Part shown: one piece after another, positions 58,459-64,000 of the stretch
How positions within the stretch are numbered: the first letter of the stretch is position 1
Layout of the letters: each line of letters starts with the position of its first letter
Assembly (NCBI GenBank): GCA_900258555.1
Contig: LT984857.1
Coordinates: 323,795 to 387,794 of the forward strand
DNA from: an uncultured Desulfobacterium sp.
GTDB lineage: Bacteria > Desulfobacterota > DSM-4660 > Desulfatiglandales > Desulfatiglandaceae
Direction of reading: 5' to 3'
DNA length: 64,000 bases
The notes under the pieces: generated by a model
What the model was told of the DNA's origin: nothing
Database searches by the model: none
What the model saw: only the letters and a program-made list of their open reading frames with translations
Translations under genes and position numbers: made by a program

Positions 58459-59082
58459 TCACGTGATCACCCACAGCTCCATCCTGTTTGTGCGTACCTT
58501 GAAACGGCCTATGCCGCTTTCACCAAGGATTGCCTCTATCTCCCGGGGGAGCCAGGCCGAACGCACAGAATCTCCGAAGCCCCTCCTGGCAGTGCTGAAA
58601 AAAAATACTGCCCGCCATGCTGCGTTGATGATTCCAAAAAGCGGGCCTTTTATGTCCCTGCGAAAATCAATGATCAAGAGCACTCCTCCAGGTTTGAGCA
58701 CCCTGTCTATTTCCTTAAGGAGCCTTTTGGGATGATCCATATGGTGCATGGCAAACAGTGATATCACACAGTCAACCTTGTCTGCGCCGAAGGGGAGAGA
58801 TTGGCCGTCACCGACAAGTACAGGCAATTGGAAGCCGGACCTCACAGCATGGCCCTTTGCCATCAAGATCATATCCTCTGATATATCAATGCCTATAAAA
58901 CGGGTTTTGGGAAAGGAGCTTTTGAGGTTAAGTGGTATTGTCCCGGGCCCTGTGCCGATATCAACAACCGTCATGCCTTCTTTTATCCTGGCCCCGAGGA
59001 TGTGCCTGATCCTTCGTCCTGCGGCCTGCGCAGTTAGGGAGGATACCCTTGAAAATACGGCCAGGGTGCCTTTATCAATCAT
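58459..59082 (-). CDS. SAM-dependent methyltransferase (UbiE-like class I)
   Basis: 207 residues from the ATG at 59082 (a longer open start at 59115 overlaps the upstream gene; the chosen one has AAGGGGG just before it). SAM motif VVDIGTGPGTIPLNL, acidic loop GIDISEDMI, GDGQSLPFGADKVDCVISLFAMHHM and RVLKPGGVLLIIDF are all typical. Substrate unknown; its place as the last gene of the ACP/radical SAM cluster suggests the cluster's product. A hairpin (CCGGAC/GTCCGG at 58436-58453) lies just beyond its stop. Confidence 0.82.
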   Translation of the reverse strand: MIDKGTLAVFSRVSSLTAQAAGRRIRHILGARIKEGMTVVDIGTGPGTIPLNLKSSFPKTRFIGIDISEDMILMAKGHAVRSGFQLPVLVGDGQSLPFGADKVDCVISLFAMHHMDHPKRLLKEIDRVLKPGGVLLIIDFRRDIKGPLFGIINAAWRAVFFFSTARRGFGDSVRSAWLPREIEAILGESGIGRFKVRTNRMELWVIT

Positions 59083-59104
59083 GCCCCCTTCAGGCTGTCT
59101 TCGG

Positions 59105-59584
59105 CTAAAGCACACCGAAATATCTCCCTGGAAACAGTATCATGCAGACCGCAATCGCAGAGCCGATGAGCGAGCCGGACATAATCAGGGAAGTCCCAAC
59201 AACCCTCCCATAGCCGAGCATCACGGCGAGTATGCAGGCTGAGAGCACGCCGAAACCGCGAAACGGCAGGGTGGCGACCAACACTATTGCAACGTGTCTG
59301 TAGCGAAGCACGCCCTTCCATGACTCCTTTTCCAATATACCTGTCCTGACCCTGTCGGCCTTGGTCTTAATCCAGGTGGTAAATCGTCCGGGCAGGTTTA
59401 TGCGCCTCTTTGCAGATTCAAGTGCAAGTCCATAGACCGGTATCTGGAAGAGGTCAATAATGAGGGAGATGAAAAGCGAATGCCACGGCGACAGGCCCAT
59501 TATGAGACAGGCAGCAATCGCACCCAGCCTGCCTGCCGCCAGATAGGCGGTGATCACAATTCCACCCTGGCTCAGGAAAGACAC
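59105..59584 (-). CDS. Small multi-spanning membrane protein (COG2426-like)
   Basis: 159 residues with four to five hydrophobic segments and a conserved-looking LPFRGFGVLSACILAVMLGYGRVVGTSLIMSGSLIGS, resembling the small multidrug-export (COG2426/DedA-like) family. It starts at a GTG with GGAG 8 nt upstream and overlaps the radical SAM gene by 13 nt. A basic stretch lies between the halves (about 60-95). It could move or flip the cluster's product, but no substrate evidence exists. Confidence 0.55.
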   Translation of the reverse strand: MSFLSQGGIVITAYLAAGRLGAIAACLIMGLSPWHSLFISLIIDLFQIPVYGLALESAKRRINLPGRFTTWIKTKADRVRTGILEKESWKGVLRYRHVAIVLVATLPFRGFGVLSACILAVMLGYGRVVGTSLIMSGSLIGSAIAVCMILFPGRYFGVL

Positions 59585-60942
59585 TGTGTCTGCTCCGGCA
59601 TTTGGGTTTGGATATCAGGGTTCCACAGGGAATGGGCAAGACGGGTCTGAGCGCGGTGCAGGGAAAAATTGGCGGTCAAAAAATACTTCCTGGCCGCAGA
59701 CTTTTTCTTGATCCTTGAAAGTATGGAACTGGGTGAGGCTAAATATTTCAAGGCCCAGGCGTAGCCCTGCTGGAGTTCTTCCTGGGTCATCCCGGCGGGT
59801 CTGAATACCACATGGTTCATATCATAATATGACCAGTCCTTGTGGATAATCCGGTTTTCCGTCTCCAGTTCATCAAAGAGGGGCGTGCCGGGAAAAGGGG
59901 TAAGAATACATATATTCGGCAGTTCAATGCCGGTTTCCTGGATAAAGGCCACAGTCTCACGGAATACCTCGGGGGTGTCGCTGTCAAAACCGAATATGAA
60001 TGAGCCCTGGATTCCTATGCCGTACTTGTGGATGAGCCTTATGGCCCGCGCCATTTTTTCCGGCGCCCCAAAGGACAGATTTTTTGTCATATGTCTTGGG
60101 TCATGGAGTGTTTCAAAACCGATAAACAGCGAAACGCAGCCGCTATCCGCCAAGGCCTTCAGATACGCTTCATCTTCACACACAGAAAGATTTGAAAAGG
60201 CCATCCAGCGAAATCCGAACCTGCGAAAAAGGCCCATAAGATCTAGGGATCGGTCCTTTTTCATGGTGAAATTGTCATCCACGATAAAGAGCCTTCTAGA
60301 CCTGAAGCGGCTTAAAAACTCCAGCTCTCTTTCCACTGATCTCGGGGATTTTATCCGAATCTTTCTGCCTGATATCCTCGGAACAGAACAGAAATCGCAG
60401 TCTCTGGGACACCCTCGGCTGGTCTGAAGTGGGGAGAGGAAGAATCTGTGCCTCCAGTCCAGGAGGTCAAGGGAAGGACTTGGGAGGGAATCAAGATCTG
60501 TGAGAATGTCTCCCTGGTAAAGCGGGGCAAGGCTTTGATTTTCAAAATCAGCCAAAATCCGAGGGATTATGTGCTCTGCCTCGCCTGTCACAACCGATGT
60601 TGCGTGCATAGATGCCTCTTGCGGCAAGACTGTAGAGTGGACACCTCCCATGATAACCGGGATGCCTCTTGCCAGAAACATATCCGCAATGGCATATGCC
60701 CTTGGGGCAGTTGAGGTGAGGGAAGTAATAAAGACGATGTCGGTCTTTTCACTGCCCAGTACCTTACTTACCCTTTCATCTTTTATTCGGACAGTGTAAT
60801 TTTCGGGAAAATATGATGCGAGCAAGGGCAGCGCTAAGGAAGGAAAAGGCAGGAGCGCGTCATTGGATAATGACCTCTTCCTCTCGCATGGAGATATAAG
60901 GAGTGCCTGTTTTCGGCTATTGCTGTTTTGCAGCCAGTTCAT
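59572..60942 (-). CDS. B12-binding-type radical SAM protein
   Basis: About 456 residues from the ATG at 60942. The N-terminal third (segments LALPLLASYFPENYTVRIKDERV, TDIVFITSLTSTAPRAYAIADMFLARGIPVIMGGVHSTVLPQEA) is the cobalamin-binding-like Rossmann domain of the BchE/P-methylase group, here with no clear DxHxxG. The radical SAM cluster is CPRDCDFCSVPR (near 176-184), followed by FIVDDNFTMKK and FGFDSDTPEVFRETVAFIQETG. The substrate is unknown. It overlaps the SPASM gene upstream by 26 nt. Confidence 0.85.
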   Translation of the reverse strand: MNWLQNSNSRKQALLISPCERKRSLSNDALLPFPSLALPLLASYFPENYTVRIKDERVSKVLGSEKTDIVFITSLTSTAPRAYAIADMFLARGIPVIMGGVHSTVLPQEASMHATSVVTGEAEHIIPRILADFENQSLAPLYQGDILTDLDSLPSPSLDLLDWRHRFFLSPLQTSRGCPRDCDFCSVPRISGRKIRIKSPRSVERELEFLSRFRSRRLFIVDDNFTMKKDRSLDLMGLFRRFGFRWMAFSNLSVCEDEAYLKALADSGCVSLFIGFETLHDPRHMTKNLSFGAPEKMARAIRLIHKYGIGIQGSFIFGFDSDTPEVFRETVAFIQETGIELPNICILTPFPGTPLFDELETENRIIHKDWSYYDMNHVVFRPAGMTQEELQQGYAWALKYLASPSSILSRIKKKSAARKYFLTANFSLHRAQTRLAHSLWNPDIQTQMPEQTQCLS

Positions 60943-62197
60943 GGAGCCTGTCAAGGACGCCCTCTGATGTCGGCCTTACTCCGCAGGTGTTGATTACATC
61001 CAGGACATCCTTCGGCTTGAAGACCCACAGGCAGGTCTGGGTTTCGTTACAGTAGCGGCGGTTTATGTCACGTAAACCCTCAAAAAAATCGGACCGTAGG
61101 ATATCCACCATGGACTTTTTCCTGATATTGTCTTTTGAAAAAGGCATAAGCACGCACGGCTCAACATCGCCGTTGGCGTTTATGTGCATTGTAATGCGGC
61201 CTGCGCTGCACCCTTCGGTGATCCTTGCATCATTGTAAAAATCCAGGAGCAGGATGGGCTTCCGAAACCTTGCCTTTTTTACCATGTCGTATATCTGTTT
61301 TTTCTGTTCCTCGGTAAGTATCAGCTCAGGCTCCACACAGGCCCTGCCCTGGGGAAGGGCGAGCGGTATCCAGCCATAGCCCGCGCCGCAGGCGATCATC
61401 TCATCAAGGAACTTGTCAGAGTAGATTGTGTCAAAGTTTCTCCGGCTCAACATGGCGGAAAAACCCACAATCACACCCGCCTCATTCAGCCTGCGCATAA
61501 GGGCTGTGGCCTTGGCATATGTCCCCTTGCCCCTGCGCCTGTCCGTTTCATCTTCAAACCCGTCAACACTGACGCTGATGGCGGCGTTGCCAAGTCTCGA
61601 AAGCCTTTCCACCTTCTCATCGTCAATTAAAAGACCGTTGGTGTAAACCTGGAAGGCAAGTGAGGGATGCCTTTCTATCATGTCCAAAAGCCAAGGTACC
61701 ATAAAGGGCTCTCCGCCCAACAGGATAATGAAGTTAGTCCCTGCATCGGAGGCCTGTGTAAGTATCCGGTCCACCTCATCAAAGGTAAGTTCATCTGTCT
61801 TATCATGTGTGCCCGCATAGCAACCGTAGCAGTTGAGATTGCAGCGCATGGTAGGGCTGATCATCAAGGTGCCGGGGGGCGCAACACCATGTTTATTGTA
61901 AAATTCAAGCCTCTTGCGATAGCCCAGCAATAGACAGCCCAGTATCAGATTATTCATTATCGCCGATCTGGCCGCGGGGTTTGCGTTTTTTAAAATCCTT
62001 CTGGTCGCCTGTATGCCGGGGTGGTCCTCCTCTATCATACGCCTAAGAAATTCAAATCCCCGGAAATGCCATTTGATGGAGGCAAATTTTTCAAGTATAT
62101 TAAGCGCCTTAATAAGATTACCGTTTGAAGCATTGGCGGTTATCTTAAGAAGCTCATCAGATACGATCTTTGGGATTTTAAGATTATTCAGATTCAT
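60917..62197 (-). CDS. Radical SAM protein with SPASM-like C-terminus
   Basis: 426 residues. An N-terminal helical region (about 1-105) precedes the radical SAM cluster SPTMRCNLNCYGCY (Cys near 118, 122, 125), LGGEPFMVPWLL and VYTNGLLI. The C-terminus has extra cysteines for auxiliary clusters (CSAGRITMHINANGDVEPCVLMPF, YCNETQTCLWV, CGVRPTSEG). It is similar in build to peptide- or lipid-modifying SPASM enzymes. It is the second gene of the cluster, 43 nt after the ACP gene. Confidence 0.87.
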   Translation of the reverse strand: MNLNNLKIPKIVSDELLKITANASNGNLIKALNILEKFASIKWHFRGFEFLRRMIEEDHPGIQATRRILKNANPAARSAIMNNLILGCLLLGYRKRLEFYNKHGVAPPGTLMISPTMRCNLNCYGCYAGTHDKTDELTFDEVDRILTQASDAGTNFIILLGGEPFMVPWLLDMIERHPSLAFQVYTNGLLIDDEKVERLSRLGNAAISVSVDGFEDETDRRRGKGTYAKATALMRRLNEAGVIVGFSAMLSRRNFDTIYSDKFLDEMIACGAGYGWIPLALPQGRACVEPELILTEEQKKQIYDMVKKARFRKPILLLDFYNDARITEGCSAGRITMHINANGDVEPCVLMPFSKDNIRKKSMVDILRSDFFEGLRDINRRYCNETQTCLWVFKPKDVLDVINTCGVRPTSEGVLDRLHELAAKQQ

Positions 62198-62240
62198 ATA
62201 ATTTAGACCAATAATTTCCTGAATGCTGCCTAAGAACCCA

Positions 62241-62501
62241 TCATGATCGTTTTTTTATGATAAAATCGGCCAGTGCATCAATCGAGGCAAATGCCTCCAT
62301 TCCCACCTCTTCGTCCTCAATAAGGACGCCGTATTTTTTCTCTATGGCGACAACCAGCTCCAAGGCGTCAATGGAATCAAGGCCCAGACCATCGCCGAAG
62401 ATCGGATCCTTATCCACAATGGAATCCGGGTTTACATCCTCCAGCCGGAGGGTCTCGACAATGAGCAGTTTAAGTTCTGATTTTAAAGCTTCCTTATCCA
62501 A
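62241..62501 (-). CDS. Acyl carrier protein
   Basis: 86 residues with the phosphopantetheine site GLGLDSIDALELVVAIEKKYGV (Ser43). The starting TTG at 62501 has a strong GGAGGA 9 nt upstream. The DSID form, unlike DSLD of the fatty acid ACP, suggests a dedicated carrier. It is the first gene of ACP-radical SAM-radical SAM-membrane protein-methyltransferase. It should carry an acyl or aminoacyl intermediate on which the cluster acts. Confidence 0.92.
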   Translation of the reverse strand: MDKEALKSELKLLIVETLRLEDVNPDSIVDKDPIFGDGLGLDSIDALELVVAIEKKYGVLIEDEEVGMEAFASIDALADFIIKKRS

Positions 62502-62926
62502 ACCTGGCGTTCCTCCACTGCCTTAATATTTCTCAAGCCTGAGTTTGTATGCGATCCTGCCGGCGCCTCGGCGTTTTTTTTGATGTCGCCGATTGAGGTC
62601 ATCTTTATTGAATAAGTCGCCGGGGTCTTTTCCCCAGAGATCCTGATTCAAAAGAGATTATCTCTATTATACGGATGCCATAATGTCAATAAATGAAAAG
62701 TTGAGATTAAGGCCTTGAGAAAGCGTTGATTTCATACTCCCGCTGATTTTAAAATACCAATGTAAGATAAGGTCTTGGAAGACTTTTTCTGTTTACCGCC
62801 GTTCTCCGGCCTTACTTTTCGCCCGATTTAAAGTCAACTGGTTTTAATGGTTAAGCTTTTGCCGGAAACTGCCGATAGACAGGGACAGGAAGTCATGAAA
62901 GTTATCACCAATAAGAGGTTGAAATC
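62502..62926. other. Divergent intergenic region
   Basis: About 425 nt separate the ACP gene (minus) from a lipoprotein gene (plus), so promoters of both should be here. The stretch contains a T-rich run near 62575 and GC-rich blocks, but no operator or riboswitch that I can name. No gene is seen in it. Confidence 0.4.
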
Positions 62927-63574
62927 ATGGGCATAAATAGAGTGTTTATTCTGGCTGCCTTGTGCGCAATCCTGTCATTGTCCGGCTGTCTTTATCAGCG
63001 ATATAGTGTGCCGGTTTGGGAATCGTTTATAATGGATCTGCCTGAGGAGACCTACCTGTGCCCTGAAGCCAATACGTTTAGCCGGTCCAATGTGGCGGTG
63101 TTTACTTTCAGCGAACCTGACCACGCCCCCGGCACTGGAAAGGTTGCTGCCGAGGCCATGTTTTACGCCCTGCTAAAAGATGAGGCGTTCTCACGTATCT
63201 ACAAAGAAACACAAGAGGAATATGTCGGTATTTCAAATTGCCTGGATGTGGCGCGTCAGAAGGGCTATCAGCTCATACTCACAGGTGAGGTCCTCTACTA
63301 TTTTGAGGGGAGCATGTCACTGTCCTCAACTGTAAAGGAGAGGATAAGCGTTATTGATGTTTCAACCAGGCGTGTAATATGGTCCGCGTTATCTTCCACC
63401 AAGGCGGACCCCGCTCCTATGAAATATTATTATATCTCAAGCACCAAGGGCTCCCCTGCAAGACCGGCAAGCGAATTAATTGAGAAAAATGCCGAAAAGT
63501 TCTGCAACATGCTTCAAAGGCACTCCATAGATCAGGCCGAAATAGAGGCAGAGGGCCTCACATCAGGCTCCTGA
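62927..63574 (+). CDS. Predicted lipoprotein, family not recognised
   Basis: 215 residues with a signal peptide and lipobox LSGC (Cys21). The mature part reads NVAVFTFSEPDHAPGTGKVAAEAMFYALLKDEAFSRI, then LILTGEVLYYFEGSMSLSSTVKERISVIDVSTRRVIWSALSS. The alternation of a G-T-G-x-x-A-A-E helix and a V-x-V-I-D-V-S-T-R-x-V-x-W strand recalls lipoproteins of the GNA1162/CsgG-like type. It has a moderate AGAGG ribosome site. Function not assigned. Confidence 0.7.
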   Translation: MGINRVFILAALCAILSLSGCLYQRYSVPVWESFIMDLPEETYLCPEANTFSRSNVAVFTFSEPDHAPGTGKVAAEAMFYALLKDEAFSRIYKETQEEYVGISNCLDVARQKGYQLILTGEVLYYFEGSMSLSSTVKERISVIDVSTRRVIWSALSSTKADPAPMKYYYISSTKGSPARPASELIEKNAEKFCNMLQRHSIDQAEIEAEGLTSGS

Positions 63575-63637
63575 AGACCGGCATCGCTCAGCATTACAGC
63601 GACTTAACGCCCGGATGGTCGGCAAAAAAGGCAGGGA

Positions 63638-64000
63638 TTATCCCTTGGGCAGATGAATGGAGAAGGTGCTCCCTTTTCCAGGGCTGCTGTCAACTGTAAC
63701 ATTCCCGCCATGGGCCTGAATGATGTGTTTTACAATCGAGAGGCCCAGACCCGTCCCCCCCAGATTTCTGCTCCTTGCCTTATCCACACGATAAAACCTT
63801 TCGAAAAGACGGTCCAGGTGCTTCCTTTCTATTCCGCATCCCTGGTCAACTACCTCTATGACTATTTCATCTCCCTTTGCCCCCGCCTTAAGCAGCACGG
63901 TTCCCCCCTCTTCACTGTACTTAACGGCATTATCCAGAAGATTAATTATGGCCTGTTCGAGCAGGGCGCGGTTTATGTTACATGTTAGACCATACTCGCA
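63638..64000 (-). CDS. Histidine kinase, C-terminal part (PhoR-like), cut by window edge
   Basis: The frame is open from the window end to a stop at 63638. It contains the catalytic HATPase_c boxes: N box NLLDNAVKYSEEGG, G1 DQGCGIERKHLDRLFERFYRVDKARSRNLGGTGLGLSIVKHIIQAHGG (G1, F and G2 boxes), ending GKGSTFSIHLPKG. The phospho-accepting His domain and sensor lie outside the window to the right. The sequence is close to PhoR-type phosphate or envelope-stress kinases. Only the last 120 residues are visible. Confidence 0.9.
   Translation of the reverse strand, partial: CEYGLTCNINRALLEQAIINLLDNAVKYSEEGGTVLLKAGAKGDEIVIEVVDQGCGIERKHLDRLFERFYRVDKARSRNLGGTGLGLSIVKHIIQAHGGNVTVDSSPGKGSTFSIHLPKG

Overview
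The window looks like chromosome from a Gram-negative, anaerobe-type bacterium, most likely a member of Desulfobacterota (the old Deltaproteobacteria). This is an inference from gene content and gene order: LptF/LptG lipopolysaccharide export, a rho-rpmE-prfA-prmC run, xerC-hslV-hslU-argBDGH, a GldA/F/G-like ABC system, a MEMO-type protein and several radical SAM enzymes. No rRNA is present to fix the taxon. Most of the window is densely packed housekeeping DNA on the minus strand, with many 4-13 nt overlaps between genes and several TTG or GTG starts.

Layout. 1-960: decayed mobile DNA (an IS630-type transposase tail and a tyrosine-recombinase tail) beside tRNA-His and its terminator. 965-12359 (minus): one long codirectional run, gldA-gldF-gldG-DUF4340-gmhA-deoxyhypusine-synthase-like-fmdB-ispF-cysS-uvrB-ykgJ. 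12606-21028 (minus): xerC-hslV-hslU-argB-argD-argG-argH-lipoprotein, with no argF in the run. 21291-23877 (plus): an EF-G paralogue and mog. 23883-27652 (minus): rho-rpmE-prfA-prmC. 28873-38744 (minus): envelope functions (lptF/G, rfbD, a large MscS channel, a lytic transglycosylase), an HNH protein and an unusual PEP-synthase-like protein. 38906-48513: a secreted MEMO-like protein, then tlpA-amidohydrolase, moaA, and the plus-strand run mltA-aroK-htpX-EndoQ/UvrD fusion. 48983-56654: an IscU/NifU-type scaffold, an M16 peptidase, a PcrA-type helicase and a Yip1-type membrane protein. 56902-62501 (minus): small lipoproteins and a five-gene cluster of an acyl carrier protein, two radical SAM enzymes, a membrane protein and a methyltransferase. 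The right end holds a lipoprotein and the 3' end of a PhoR-like histidine kinase.

Three families of small non-autonomous repeats lie between the genes, each with two copies in the window. The first is a 313-bp internally deleted IS200/IS605 element whose copies at 14462 and 28403 differ at one base by eye. It keeps both ends of the Y1 transposase reading frame and the terminal hairpins. The second is a diverged 240-266 bp element with long terminal inverted repeats; each copy starts just after the stop codon of a UvrD-family helicase gene and in the same orientation relative to that gene. The third is a palindromic element of about 165 bp built from a TAGCTGTTAGC-like motif. Two REP-type hairpins are also present.

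The most interesting coding signals are the fusion of an endonuclease Q-like module to a UvrD helicase, the ACP/radical SAM cluster, and a PEP-synthase-like protein that has the ATP-grasp and phosphohistidine modules but an unrecognised C-terminal third instead of the PEP-binding barrel. No CRISPR array, rRNA, intact prophage or intact autonomous transposon was seen. All identifications are by reading; no database search was run.
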